Positions 26,738 through 36,867 are shown, counted from the stretch's first letter. The stretch: DNA of 64,000 nucleotides from Flavobacterium sp. J27 (GCF_004303025.1 NZ_PJQW01000005.1:236456-300455), one strand, 5' to 3'. Notes: generated from the sequence alone by a model not told the origin. Translations and numbers: made by a program.

Positions 26738-27241
26738 ATGAAATATTTACCCTATAATTATTATGAGTTTGAAAGTAATTTAACTCCAAGAGAAATAAAA
26801 GATAGACTAGTAAAAAGTGTTTCAGAAGTGGTAAAATTTTCTAACTTATCCGTTTTTCAAAATGATGATGACTATTTTTTTCAAGGTATTATAAAAAGTG
26901 ATAGTTTTATAATATGTCGTAAAATAGATAGAAGAAAAGATAGTTTTAGAGCAATATTTTCTGGAAAGATTGAAACAAAAAACAATAAAAGTATAATTAA
27001 AATAAAAGCTAGACTTAAATGGCCAGTGTATATTTTTATGTTTATTTATACTATTCCATTAGTATTTGTTTGTTTTGTTTTACCTTTAAAACTACCATTT
27101 GACGAATTCAAATTTGAGACAAAAAACTTTATGATTTTAATTCCTTATGCGATGTTGTTTTTCTCATATTTATTATTTAACATACCTTTTCAAGAAGATT
27201 CTAAAAATACAATGGAATTTATAAAGAACATCATTAGATAA
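26738..27241 (+). CDS. Hypothetical membrane protein (167 aa)
   Basis: 167 aa. The N-terminal 90 residues are predicted soluble and beta-rich (DDDYFFQGIIKSDSFIICRK). Two membrane helices follow at about 92-115 and 127-150, with a short charged tail. Lysine and isoleucine content is high even for this genome. No homologue is recognised. It follows the previous gene by 21 bp and may be co-transcribed. Confidence 0.65.
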   Translation: MKYLPYNYYEFESNLTPREIKDRLVKSVSEVVKFSNLSVFQNDDDYFFQGIIKSDSFIICRKIDRRKDSFRAIFSGKIETKNNKSIIKIKARLKWPVYIFMFIYTIPLVFVCFVLPLKLPFDEFKFETKNFMILIPYAMLFFSYLLFNIPFQEDSKNTMEFIKNIIR

Positions 27242-27365
27242 ATATATTTTTAAAACGTTTTGTGAAAATTGATAAAGAAAAGATCACAATTTATGTTATT
27301 TTATCTTTTTTAATTGTAATTTTTACAGAAATTCCTCAATTTTATAGTCTAATTTTAGCTTTAAA

Positions 27366-30149
27366 ATGAGGAATTTTCTTTTATCACTGTTTTTCTTTGT
27401 CAATCTTGCATGGTCACAAGATTATGCCAAACATGTTAATCCTTTTATAGGTACAGGAGGTCATGGACATACTTTTCCTGGAGCCACAACACCTTATGGA
27501 ATGGTGCAATTATCTCCAGATACTCGAATTGATGGTAGTTGGGATGGTTGTTCTGGATATCATTATTCAGATAGTATCATTTATGGATTTTCACACACGC
27601 ACTTGAACGGAACAGGCGTTTCCGATTATGGTGATATCATGTTAATGCCAACCATGGGCGAACCTTCTTTTGATAATAAAAGCTATTCTTCGGCTTTCTC
27701 TCATGCAAATGAAAAAGCTTCCGCGGGTTTTTACAGCGTAACATTGGACAAACACAACATTGATGTTCGATTAACGGCTTCAACACGCATAGGTTTTCAT
27801 GAATATACCTTTAATCAAGACGGTCAAGCCAATATTATTTTGGATTTGAATCATCGGGATAAATTATTGGAAGGGAAAGTTCGTGTAATTGATGACAAAA
27901 CCATTGAAGTCTTAAGAAGAAGCGAAGCTTGGGCAACCAATCAATATGTGTATGCACGAATTGAGTTTAATGTTTCTATTGATAAAGTATTAGCGAATAA
28001 AAGATCTAATAGTGGAGAAAAGGATATTGAAACTAAAGCTATTATTTTCTCAAAACAAATCAAAAAAGGAGAAAAAATCCTTGTAAAAGTATCGCTTTCG
28101 CCAACGAGTTATGAAGGAGCCCAATTAAACAGTTCCGAAATCAAACATTGGGATTTTGAAAAAGTGCATCAAGACGCTGTACAACTTTGGAATAATGAAT
28201 TGTCAAAAATTGAAGTGTCTTCAGATGATAAAGATAAGTTGGCCATTTTTTACACGGCTTTGTATCACACCATGATGCAACCGAATATTGCACAAGATAT
28301 TGATGGGAAATATCGCGGTCGGGATAACCAAATCCATCAAGCGGAAGGATTTGATTATTACACGGTTTTCTCTCTTTGGGATACCTTTAGAGGCGCACAT
28401 CCGTTGTACACGTTAATTGATAAAAAACGTACTTCAGATTATATTAATACGTTTCTTAAACAATACGAACAAGGTGGTAGGTTGCCGGTTTGGGAATTGG
28501 CTTCCAATGAAACCGATTGTATGATTGGTTATCATTCAGTTTCGGTAATTGCCGATGCAATGGTAAAAGGCATCGAAGGTTTTGATTATGAAAAAGCTTT
28601 TGAAGCAAGTAAAGCTTCCGCAATGCGTGATGTGTTAGGTTTAGAAGCCTACAAGAAAAATGGATTTATTTCCATTGATGACGATCATGAAAGTGTTTCT
28701 AAAACCGTGGAATATGCCTATGACGATTGGTGTATTGCACAAATGGCGCTACTTTTAGGAAAACAAGAAGACTATCAGTATTTCATGAAACGTTCGCAAA
28801 ATTGGAAAAATTTGTTCGATTGGGAAATAGGCTTTATCCGACCAAAGAAAAATGGTGGTTGGGACAAACCTTTTGATCCTCGTGAAGTGAACAATAATTT
28901 TACCGAAGGCAATGCATGGCAATATACTTTTTTTGTACCACAAGATATTCAAGGAATGATTGAAGCCTATGGCGGACCAGAAAAATTTGAAGCCAAGTTA
29001 GACGCAATGTTCAACAGCGAAAGCAAAACCACAGGTCGCGAACAAGTGGATGTAACCGGTTTAATTGGGCAATATGCACACGGTAACGAACCGAGTCATC
29101 ATATGGCGTATTTGTACAATTATATTGGAAAACCCGAAAAAACGAATGAAAAAGTAAAATACATCTTAGATAATTTTTACAAAAATACTCCTGATGGTTT
29201 AATTGGAAACGAAGATTGCGGACAAATGAGTGCTTGGTATGTGTTGAGTTCAATGGGTATTTATACAGTTACACCAGGAAACGCAGAATGGGCAAAAACA
29301 ACTCCTTATTTTGAAAAAGTAACTATTAATTTCGAAAATAAAGAGCAACTTGCCATTACCAAAAAAGGATTTAAAGGTTATTTAAAAGAAGTTTTGGCTA
29401 AAGCTGAAAGCAAAAATGTATTTCCAATTATCCCAGTTCCAGTAATTGAAGCCGAAAGTAAATCGTTTAAGGATAAATTGAAAATTGAAATGAAATCTCA
29501 AAATTCAAATGATGAGATTTATTTTATAATTAATAATAAAGATGACTATTTGGCAAAGAAAATGTTCGTTAAATACACAAAACCTTTTGAAATATTGCAA
29601 ACTTCAACTGTTGAAGCTTATGTAAAAACGAATCAAGGACAAAGCAACACTATTTCCGCAACTTTCTTCAAAAAACCAAATAATTATGCAATTAACATTA
29701 TCTCCAAATACAATCCGCAATACCATGCAGGTGGACCAGAAGGTTTGTTAGACGGTATTTTGGGTTCCGAAAATTGGAGAAAAGGAGATTGGCAAGGGTA
29801 TCAATCTCAGGATTTTGAAGCGGTTATTGACTTGCAAAAGGAAACAAAAATCAAAAAAATAAGTGCCCATTTTCTACAAGACACTCGAGCATGGATTTTG
29901 ATGCCAACTGAAGTGGAATTTTATACCTCAAACGATGCTAAAAATTTCACTAAAGTGGCTACAATACAGAATAGTGTAGATCCAAAAGAATATGAAGTGG
30001 TTTTGAAAGAATTTACGGCTTCGGTTCAAACCAAAGCTAAATATTTAAAAGTGGTTGCTAAAAACTTTGGAAAACTACCAGAATGGCATCAAGGACACCC
30101 TTATGATGGTGATGCTTTTATTTTTATTGATGAAATAACCGTCAATTAA
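27366..30149 (+). CDS. GH92 alpha-mannosidase with C-terminal carbohydrate-binding domain
   Basis: 927 aa with a signal peptide (about 1-17). The N-terminal beta-sandwich and (alpha/alpha)6 barrel have GH92 landmarks: VNPFIGTGGHGHTFPGATTP near 20, TVFSLWDTFRGAHPLYT near 335, EGNAWQYTFFVPQD near 515 and NEDCGQMSAWYVLSSMG near 615, which includes the expected acidic residues. Family members are Ca-dependent exo-alpha-mannosidases acting on N-glycan or yeast mannan. The last 150 residues (after about 775) resemble an F5/8 type C domain. No SusCD pair is adjacent, so it stands apart from a utilisation locus. Confidence 0.93.
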   Translation: MRNFLLSLFFFVNLAWSQDYAKHVNPFIGTGGHGHTFPGATTPYGMVQLSPDTRIDGSWDGCSGYHYSDSIIYGFSHTHLNGTGVSDYGDIMLMPTMGEPSFDNKSYSSAFSHANEKASAGFYSVTLDKHNIDVRLTASTRIGFHEYTFNQDGQANIILDLNHRDKLLEGKVRVIDDKTIEVLRRSEAWATNQYVYARIEFNVSIDKVLANKRSNSGEKDIETKAIIFSKQIKKGEKILVKVSLSPTSYEGAQLNSSEIKHWDFEKVHQDAVQLWNNELSKIEVSSDDKDKLAIFYTALYHTMMQPNIAQDIDGKYRGRDNQIHQAEGFDYYTVFSLWDTFRGAHPLYTLIDKKRTSDYINTFLKQYEQGGRLPVWELASNETDCMIGYHSVSVIADAMVKGIEGFDYEKAFEASKASAMRDVLGLEAYKKNGFISIDDDHESVSKTVEYAYDDWCIAQMALLLGKQEDYQYFMKRSQNWKNLFDWEIGFIRPKKNGGWDKPFDPREVNNNFTEGNAWQYTFFVPQDIQGMIEAYGGPEKFEAKLDAMFNSESKTTGREQVDVTGLIGQYAHGNEPSHHMAYLYNYIGKPEKTNEKVKYILDNFYKNTPDGLIGNEDCGQMSAWYVLSSMGIYTVTPGNAEWAKTTPYFEKVTINFENKEQLAITKKGFKGYLKEVLAKAESKNVFPIIPVPVIEAESKSFKDKLKIEMKSQNSNDEIYFIINNKDDYLAKKMFVKYTKPFEILQTSTVEAYVKTNQGQSNTISATFFKKPNNYAINIISKYNPQYHAGGPEGLLDGILGSENWRKGDWQGYQSQDFEAVIDLQKETKIKKISAHFLQDTRAWILMPTEVEFYTSNDAKNFTKVATIQNSVDPKEYEVVLKEFTASVQTKAKYLKVVAKNFGKLPEWHQGHPYDGDAFIFIDEITVN

Positions 30150-30185
30150 TTGCGTTTCAATAGTAGGTTTTAAATCCAACATTTT

Positions 30186-32558
30186 TTGGCACAAGAATCA
30201 AAATATACTTCTTTCAAGCTCTTACTCAGCTATTTTTTATTGCTGGGCTTGATGGCTTTTGCCGTTTGGTATTTGTTACATCAGCAATCCAAATTAAATC
30301 AATTATTTAAATCAGACACAAATGATGAAAGTCAATTGGTATATACTGAATTAATTCGAGATTTATACGAAACGGATAATCGATCGCGAATTGCCCTTCA
30401 AACCAAAAGCAAAAAGAATGTAAATGCTTTTTTAGAGAAAAATGATAAAATTATTCTAAAGCTAGATAGTTTAAAAGCAAAAGTTATTGCTTTTGACACC
30501 CAAATCATAGATAGCTTAAAACAATTCTTAGATTATAAAAGAGAAAATGTTTTAGGCTTGTTAAAGTTGCAAAATAAAACAAATACCACTTTACCTATTG
30601 AGCAAATTGTCTCAAAAATAGAGAATATCGAAAAGATTAAAGGAAAATTAAAGATTGAACATTTATTTAAAAACGCTAAAGATTTAAATCCGTATGAAAA
30701 ACGAGTAGCCCAAGATTATGTTGATTATTTGAATAAAAATGTTCCTAAAGATAGCAGTAATACTATTTCCATTCAGGAAGCCGATTCAATATTGACTGCT
30801 TCCAAAAATATTTTGATAGAATCGCAGAAGAAAAGTAATGAGCAAACCATGGCAATTAAAAACAAGGAAGTGGAATTGCTTAAAAATGAATTGTTCATCG
30901 CGCAAAAACTATCCGACATTATCCTGAAGCTAAGAGAAAAAATAACAACCGAACAGGAAAAAATTAAAAAGACTAAAATTGATAATCAACAAAAATCGTT
31001 GCAGCTATTAAGTATTGCTGCTATTGTTTGTTTACTATTAGTTGTTTTCTTCTTTGTCTTATTGTCTACTGATTTTCTCAAAAATAAAAATTATAGGCAA
31101 GAATTAGAGTTGCAAAAACAAAAAACAGAAGTGTTACTCGAATCCAGAGAGCAATTAATGGCTGCTGTAAGTCACGATATTAGAACACCTTTACAATCGG
31201 TTATTGGCTATAGTGCGCAATTGTTAGAAAAAGAAAATACGTTACAAAATAGAGAGAAGCTTATCAAAATTAAATCGGCAACACACTATATTGAGCAATT
31301 GGTTTTAGATTTATTAGATTATGTACGAATGGAAAAAGGAAAGATTAAAGTCTTTTCTCAAGAGTTTGAATGGAATGAATTATTGGAAGAAACCGCTCAA
31401 AGTATAGCCGATTTGCATCAAGAAAAAGAAGTAGTTTTACATTATGACATTCAGGAAACAGAAGGGGTTTTGTATTATGGTGATTACAATAAGATTAGAC
31501 AAATTCTGTATAATTTAATTGGCAATGCTTTTAAATTTACCACAAAAGGAAGCGTTACGATTCAAACCAAAATTGAAAATAAAATGGTAGCTATTGCTAT
31601 AAAAGACACTGGTGCTGGAATTGCTTCTGATGCTTTTGAAAAAATATTTGAATCCTTTACGCAAGAAAACGATAGTATTGAAATTTTATATGGAGGAACA
31701 GGATTAGGTTTGTCTATTTGTAAAAGATTAGTGCAGTTATTAGATGGAAAAATTACTTTAGAAAGTCAGTTAGGAGAAGGTTCTGTTTTTACAGTAGAAT
31801 TACCTTTTCAAACAACACCTGAGAAAGAGCCACAAGATACTATAGATTTAAAAAGTATTTTGTTGCTAGATGATGATGCTTCTCAAATTGCTTTAACAAG
31901 ATCATTTCTAGAGCCTTATTTTGAAGAGATTTTTACTTTTACATCAGGACAAGAAGCATTAGCATTTTGTGAAAAACAATTACCATCACTTATTTTTACT
32001 GATATTCAAATGCCACAAATGGATGGCTATACATTTGTGTCTCAATTGAAGAAACTTCCGAATACAGCAAAACTGCCCGTCATTTTTATTAGTGGACAAG
32101 TGCCTGATGAAAATGAATTTATCAGTAAGTTATATCATGATTTTTTATTAAAACCATATACGCCAAACCAACTTTTAGGATTACTGTCTAAAATAAGCGG
32201 AAAAAAAATGGCTTTAATTGAAAAGAATAAGGAAACTTCTTATCGTAAAATTTTAGAACGATATATTGGGAACAATCCCGATGAAATTCAGCAATTTATT
32301 GCTAAATATACAAATGATTTAGCTTTAGATATTGCGAGTCTAAAAAAAGCTTTTATAAGTAAAAATTGGAAACAACTTGCTATTACAAGTCATAAAATGC
32401 AAACAATGATAGGACAACTTGAGGAAGAGGAACTATTTGCTAGTTTGCAAAATGTAGAACTACAGGCAAAAAAAAGTAATGTTACTCTTGATTTTAATAC
32501 ATTAATCGAAAAACTAATACTTTTTAAAGAAGCGTTACTTATAAGTCGTATTGTGTAA
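30186..32558 (+). CDS. Hybrid sensor kinase: HisKA, HATPase, receiver and HPt
   Basis: 790 aa from a TTG start; later starts would lose the first membrane helix (about 10-30). A periplasmic helical domain (32-270) and a second helix (about 273-295) follow. The cytoplasmic part has HisKA with AVSHDIRTP (His about 330), HATPase with DTGAGI and GGTGLGLSI, a receiver with D606 (FTDIQMPQMDG) and a C-terminal HPt domain with TSHKMQ (His about 736). This is a full internal phosphorelay whose output is probably the sigma54 regulator on the opposite strand, which overlaps its 3' end by 20 bp. Confidence 0.93.
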   Translation: MAQESKYTSFKLLLSYFLLLGLMAFAVWYLLHQQSKLNQLFKSDTNDESQLVYTELIRDLYETDNRSRIALQTKSKKNVNAFLEKNDKIILKLDSLKAKVIAFDTQIIDSLKQFLDYKRENVLGLLKLQNKTNTTLPIEQIVSKIENIEKIKGKLKIEHLFKNAKDLNPYEKRVAQDYVDYLNKNVPKDSSNTISIQEADSILTASKNILIESQKKSNEQTMAIKNKEVELLKNELFIAQKLSDIILKLREKITTEQEKIKKTKIDNQQKSLQLLSIAAIVCLLLVVFFFVLLSTDFLKNKNYRQELELQKQKTEVLLESREQLMAAVSHDIRTPLQSVIGYSAQLLEKENTLQNREKLIKIKSATHYIEQLVLDLLDYVRMEKGKIKVFSQEFEWNELLEETAQSIADLHQEKEVVLHYDIQETEGVLYYGDYNKIRQILYNLIGNAFKFTTKGSVTIQTKIENKMVAIAIKDTGAGIASDAFEKIFESFTQENDSIEILYGGTGLGLSICKRLVQLLDGKITLESQLGEGSVFTVELPFQTTPEKEPQDTIDLKSILLLDDDASQIALTRSFLEPYFEEIFTFTSGQEALAFCEKQLPSLIFTDIQMPQMDGYTFVSQLKKLPNTAKLPVIFISGQVPDENEFISKLYHDFLLKPYTPNQLLGLLSKISGKKMALIEKNKETSYRKILERYIGNNPDEIQQFIAKYTNDLALDIASLKKAFISKNWKQLAITSHKMQTMIGQLEEEELFASLQNVELQAKKSNVTLDFNTLIEKLILFKEALLISRIV

Positions 32559-33861
32559 TCTTATTATACATTGTTTTTCTAGAAATTCCTAAAATTTCTG
32601 CAGCTCTACTTTTATTACCATTAGTCATAGCTAAAGCATCTAGGATTGCTTTTTTTTCAGCTTCATCTCGTAAACCTAAATCTATATTGTTTTCATTTAC
32701 ACTTGTTATCTCTTCAGGTAGATCACTTACAGCTATACCTTCGTTGCTACTTAATAAGGTAGCTCTTTTGATATAATTTTGTAATTCTCTTAAATTACCA
32801 GGCCAAGAATACTGGAGTAGTGCTTGTAATGCTTCTTTTGTAATGGTGTCAACACTTTTATTTAATTGGTTACTGGCTTTTTCTAAAAAAAGATACGCAA
32901 AGGCTTCTATGTCTTCTTTTCGATCTCGTAAGGAAGGAATGGAAATGGAAAACTCATTGATTCTGTGGTACAAATCTTCTCTAAAATTGCCATTGCTTAC
33001 TGCTGTTTTTAAATCTTCATTGGTAGCACAAATAAGTCGGATGTCGATTTCAATTTCTTTGTTGGATCCTATGGGTTTAATTTTACGTTCTTGGATGGCG
33101 CGAAGTAATAACACCTGATTTTCATAGGATAAATTTCCAATTTCATCTAAAAATAAGGTACCACCAGAAGCGGCTTCAAAACAACCTATTTTGTCATTTA
33201 TTGCACCTGTAAAAGAGCCTTTAATATGACCAAAAAATTCACTTCCAGCGATATCCTTTGGAATAGCTCCACAATCAACAGCTACAAATGGAGCTTTATC
33301 TCGATTGCTTTTTTGATGAATTGTTTTTGCAGCTACTTCTTTTCCTGTTCCATTTTCTCCTGTTATTAATACAGAAAGTGGTGTTGGTGCAACTAAATCG
33401 ATATGTTTTTTTAATTTTATGGAAGCAATTCCTTTGCCCCAATAAAACTCAGATTTTATAGTTGTTTGTATTTCTTTTTTGGGAATAACTGGCGGTTTCT
33501 TATCGGATGTAATAATTTTTTGTAAAACCAATAAAGCTTCCTCTGGAACAAACGGTTTTGAAATATAATCTGCAGCACCCGTTTTCATAGCTTTAACAGC
33601 TGTTTTAACATCGGCATAAGCAGTCATCAATACGAATGGTGTTGTATTGTGTTGTTCATTTAAAATTGAAAGCAAGGTAAGTCCATCTTGATCTGGTAAT
33701 CGTAAATCGGAAAGTATAATATCAAAAGTTGAGGTGTTTAATTGTTCTAGAGCTTCTTTTACAGAAAAAGTGGGCGTAGCTTCATAATTATTTCGCTTTA
33801 AAAATTGTAAAAGCATTTGGTTAAATGTAGTGTCGTCTTCAACAATTAATATCTTAGGCAT
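32539..33861 (-). CDS. NtrC-type sigma54-dependent response regulator
   Basis: 440 aa. Receiver (1-120) with phosphoacceptor Asp in ILSDLRLPDQDG and Lys in YISKPF; AAA+ domain (140-370) with Walker A GENGTGKE, the sigma54-contact loop as GSFTGA instead of GAFTGA, and Walker B GGTLFLDEIG; C-terminal Fis-type helix-turn-helix ending KSRAAEILGISRKTMYNKI. It activates RpoN promoters when phosphorylated. It converges with and overlaps the hybrid kinase by 20 bp, which supports functional pairing. Confidence 0.94.
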   Translation of the reverse strand: MPKILIVEDDTTFNQMLLQFLKRNNYEATPTFSVKEALEQLNTSTFDIILSDLRLPDQDGLTLLSILNEQHNTTPFVLMTAYADVKTAVKAMKTGAADYISKPFVPEEALLVLQKIITSDKKPPVIPKKEIQTTIKSEFYWGKGIASIKLKKHIDLVAPTPLSVLITGENGTGKEVAAKTIHQKSNRDKAPFVAVDCGAIPKDIAGSEFFGHIKGSFTGAINDKIGCFEAASGGTLFLDEIGNLSYENQVLLLRAIQERKIKPIGSNKEIEIDIRLICATNEDLKTAVSNGNFREDLYHRINEFSISIPSLRDRKEDIEAFAYLFLEKASNQLNKSVDTITKEALQALLQYSWPGNLRELQNYIKRATLLSSNEGIAVSDLPEEITSVNENNIDLGLRDEAEKKAILDALAMTNGNKSRAAEILGISRKTMYNKITQYDL

Positions 33862-33913
33862 TCTTTTTTTAAATAAAAATAGAGAATTCTATTAATAATG
33901 TTCTTAAAAATAA

Positions 33914-33946
33914 TATAAAAAAATGCTATCTCAATTGAGATAGCAT
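33914..33946 (-). terminator. Terminator of the PepSY-like gene
   Basis: A 24-bp perfect palindrome (33923-33946, half ATGCTATCTCAA) followed, on the minus strand, by a run of seven T. It lies 27 bp after the stop of the gene ending at 33973. Confidence 0.8.
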
Positions 33947-33972
33947 CTTCGTGAAAGGAAAGTGAATTTATA

Positions 33973-34269
33973 TTACTCCTTTTTCAACCAATTTCCGTTG
34001 GCATCAGCATAGACGGTTTGAGTAGCTTGACCAACTAGTAACTCTAACTTAAACTCTTTACTTTCATTTACAAATGCTTTTTGAATTTTAGCATCTTTAA
34101 AATCTCTTTTTACAGCCTCTTGTATCGCACTAGGTAACTCTTCTACAGGAAGTTCTTTATACTCTTGTACAAGAATTACTTTTTGAGCAGGATTTGAATG
34201 GATTGCTGTTGTTGCAAACGTAGTGAATGTTGCAAATGCGAATACGGCTGTTAAAATTACTTTTTTCAT
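33973..34269 (-). CDS. Small secreted PepSY-like protein
   Basis: 98 aa with a clear signal peptide (about 1-19, cut near TFATTA). The mature part has a short helix then strands, with the pattern LPSAIQEAVKRDFKDAKIQKAFV and a final YADANGNWLK, as in PepSY-like/BLIP-type periplasmic proteins of Bacteroidota. These are often induced by two-component systems, and the sigma54 regulator gene is just downstream on the same strand. A minus-strand -7 box (TAGTTTTG, 34340-34347) lies upstream. Confidence 0.82.
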   Translation of the reverse strand: MKKVILTAVFAFATFTTFATTAIHSNPAQKVILVQEYKELPVEELPSAIQEAVKRDFKDAKIQKAFVNESKEFKLELLVGQATQTVYADANGNWLKKE

Positions 34270-34461
34270 AACTTACTTTTTTTAATTTAATTATTTATTA
34301 GTTGATTAGTTAATTGAAAAAAGTGTGCCATTGAAAAAACAAAACTAGACTTTAATGTAAAATATTGATAATTAAGACTTTGTGTTTTTGTGCCAAAAAT
34401 AGAAGTTGTGTAAAAATAATTTTAGAACAAAAAATATGTGTAAAAAAGTTACATAATAGTA

Positions 34462-35439
34462 CTATTCTTTGCTAGGGAAAAGTAATGACCACATTACAGA
34501 AATTAATAAAACACCTCCTACAACACTTAGTGAGACTAGAGAAGAAATATGAATAAATGGTGCTATAATCATTTTTACACCTATAAAAGCCAAAATTATA
34601 GCCAAACCGTAATGAAGCTTGCTAAACATATACATAAAATTTGCCAACAAGAAATATAGGGATCGTAATCCTAAGATGGCAAAAATATTAGAAGTGTATA
34701 GAATAAAAGGGTCATCTGGTGCTATAGCAAATATAGCAGGTATACTATCAACAGCAAATAGTAAATCAGTGAATTCAATAATCACAAGCACCATAAATAA
34801 TGGGGTTGCCATTTTTAAACCATTTTGAATGGTAAAGAATTGATCACCATCAAACTGAGAACTCACTTTAAAAAAACGACGTACTAATTTTGCTCCAGGG
34901 CTTTTTGAAAAATCCTGATCACCATCATCGGAATTGGTACTAAACCAAGATTTAACTCCTGCTACTATAAGAATTATTCCGAAAATCGTTAATAAATAAT
35001 TAATGGTAACTGTTTTGCCAAATAGTTCCATTTCTGGAAGATAGGTGTAGTTTAATATCCAAACTCCCGAAAAAATAAAAATGGCTCTAAAAAATAAGGC
35101 TCCAAGTACTCCCCAAAACAATACTTTATGTTGTAATTCTTTAGCTACATTAAAATAACCAAATACTAAAATAAAAACAAAAAGGTTGTCAACTGATAAG
35201 GCTTTTTCAATCCAATAAGCGCCCTGAAATTGAGAAAATTTTTCAAATCCTAAATAATGGTAAATAATCGCACTAAATCCCATAGATAAAGAAATCCATA
35301 AAATGGACCAATAAGCAGCTTCTTTACTGGTTATAGCATGGCTCTTCTTATTTAGCACTCCTAAATCTAGTAGTAACATGCCTATTATAAGTATAGAAAA
35401 AACAGTTAATATAACGGGATGATTAATTAATGAGTCCAT
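34462..35439 (-). CDS. TerC family membrane protein
   Basis: 325 aa with eight or nine membrane helices. The first helix ends in LLDLGVLNKKSHAI, and later helices hold the conserved acidic residues of the family: WIEKALSVDNLFVF near 78-90 and FTDLLFAVDSIPAIFAI near 225-240. TerC/Alx proteins export manganese or load it onto exported enzymes; the tellurium name is historical. It stands alone, without other ter genes. No Mn riboswitch-like structure was recognised upstream. Confidence 0.92.
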   Translation of the reverse strand: MDSLINHPVILTVFSILIIGMLLLDLGVLNKKSHAITSKEAAYWSILWISLSMGFSAIIYHYLGFEKFSQFQGAYWIEKALSVDNLFVFILVFGYFNVAKELQHKVLFWGVLGALFFRAIFIFSGVWILNYTYLPEMELFGKTVTINYLLTIFGIILIVAGVKSWFSTNSDDGDQDFSKSPGAKLVRRFFKVSSQFDGDQFFTIQNGLKMATPLFMVLVIIEFTDLLFAVDSIPAIFAIAPDDPFILYTSNIFAILGLRSLYFLLANFMYMFSKLHYGLAIILAFIGVKMIIAPFIHISSLVSLSVVGGVLLISVMWSLLFPSKE

Positions 35440-35542
35440 GTTTTAAATTTGTTTGCGAAAATAATTTAGAATTTCTATTCCAAGGGGATTTGTTGTAAAG
35501 TACTGTTAATCAATATTTTGTATTTTTATTTTTTATAAATAA

Positions 35543-35579
35543 AAAACCTATATAATTGATTTACAACAACATAGGTTTT
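35543..35579 (-). terminator. Terminator of gpsA
   Basis: Stem AAAACCTAT (35543-35551) with ATAGGTTTT (35571-35579), 19-nt loop, followed on the minus strand by a T-run. It lies 31 bp beyond the gpsA stop and could also work on the plus strand. Confidence 0.65.
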
Positions 35580-35610
35580 GTTTTTTAATAATCTAATGAA
35601 AAGTTAAAGT

Positions 35611-36603
35611 TTAATTTAATTTTTCAGTTAATTTTCTAAATTCTGCTTTTGCTTCTTTACCTTCATATAATACACGGTAAACAGCATCTATAATAGGTGT
35701 ATCAGCTTTATATTCTTTATTTAGCAAGTAAGCACTTTTTGCAGCATAGTAACCTTCAGCAACCATACTCATTTCCATTTGGGCTGATTTTACAGTATAT
35801 CCTTTACCAATCATATTTCCAAACATTCTATTTCTTGAGAAAACCGAATATCCCGTTACTAATAAATCTCCTAAATAAGCAGAATTATTAATGTTTCGCT
35901 TCATTCGATGTACTTTTCGAATAAATTTTTTCATTTCTCGAATGGCATTACTCATTAAAACGGCTTGAAAATTATCTCCATAACCTAATCCATGAGCAAT
36001 TCCAGCCGCAATAGAGTATATGTTTTTTAAAACTGCTGCATATTCTGTTCCAATAATATCATCTGTAGTTTTGGCTTTGATGTAGTATGAACTTAAATTT
36101 TTCGCTACATATTTAGCTTTTGTTCTGTCGTTACAAGCTATGGTTAAGTAAGATAATCGCTCCATGGCTACTTCTTCCGCATGACACGGCCCTGTGATAA
36201 CTCCTATATTATTAAAAGGGATTTTGTATTTTGTGTTAAAATGTTCTCCTACAATTAAACTAGATTCTGGAACAATTCCTTTAATGGCCGAAAAGATAAT
36301 TTTATCGGAAAGAGATACGGTTAACTTTTCTAATTCGTCGCTTAAAAATGCAGACGGAATGGCAAAAATGATATAATCGGCAAAGGTAATCGCTTCATTA
36401 ATATCATTGGTAAGGAATAATTTGTTGTTGTCAAATTCAACCGAGCTTAAATAATTTGGATTGTGTTTTTGATGCTTGATGCATTCTAATGCATAAGTGT
36501 TTCTCATGTACCATGCAATTTTATCCTGATTTGCACATAACATTTTCGCTATAGCTGTTGCCCAACTTCCTCCTCCAATGACAGCAAATTTTGGTTTTTC
36601 CAT
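35611..36603 (-). CDS. gpsA: NAD(P)-dependent glycerol-3-phosphate dehydrogenase
   Basis: 330 aa, typical length. The Rossmann motif GGGSWATA is at residues 9-16, with further family elements FAIPSAFL, SAIKGI and ITGPCHAEEVA, the catalytic Lys region AVLKNIYSIAAGIAHGLGYG near 205-220, and late GDLLVTGYSVFSRNRMFG. It reduces dihydroxyacetone phosphate to glycerol-3-phosphate for phospholipid synthesis. A minus-strand -7 box (TACCTTTG, 36625-36632) sits 22 bp upstream of the start. Confidence 0.96.
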   Translation of the reverse strand: MEKPKFAVIGGGSWATAIAKMLCANQDKIAWYMRNTYALECIKHQKHNPNYLSSVEFDNNKLFLTNDINEAITFADYIIFAIPSAFLSDELEKLTVSLSDKIIFSAIKGIVPESSLIVGEHFNTKYKIPFNNIGVITGPCHAEEVAMERLSYLTIACNDRTKAKYVAKNLSSYYIKAKTTDDIIGTEYAAVLKNIYSIAAGIAHGLGYGDNFQAVLMSNAIREMKKFIRKVHRMKRNINNSAYLGDLLVTGYSVFSRNRMFGNMIGKGYTVKSAQMEMSMVAEGYYAAKSAYLLNKEYKADTPIIDAVYRVLYEGKEAKAEFRKLTEKLN

Positions 36604-36802
36604 TTATTTTTATTTTAGGAAATTCAAAGGTAAAGAATTCCTTTTAATATTGAAAGTCTTAAAAAGACTAGTGTTTTTCTTGGTTTATTAACTTTAACAT
36701 TTTTTTAATTTTTTCAATGCAATTTATCTTATCATAGTGGCGTTCTATAGATATATTTTTAAATAATTTGGGTTAAATTATTTAGTTTTTGGTTGGTTAG
36801 TT

Positions 36803-36837
36803 AAAAGCGTTCAAAACACAATTTTGAACGCTTTTTT
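36803..36837 (+). terminator. Hairpin terminator with no upstream gene on its strand
   Basis: A 14-bp perfect stem (AAAAGCGTTCAAAA with its complement), a 5-nt loop and six T. It precedes the NHL-repeat gene start by 31 bp. The gap 36604-36867 contains no coding frame, so this may end a small RNA or act as an attenuator. A TATTTTTG -7 candidate lies at 36842-36849, just after it. Confidence 0.7.
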
Positions 36838-36867
36838 GTTTTATTTTTGTTTCATTACAAATAGGTT

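Noticed and set aside
34462-35439. Tellurite resistance operon
   Set aside because: Only TerC is present; no TerZ/A/B/D-type genes are adjacent, so a manganese-related role is more likely.
35440-35610. Manganese (yybP-ykoY) riboswitch upstream of terC
   Set aside because: The region is short and AT-rich and contains only the gpsA terminator; no riboswitch core could be recognised.
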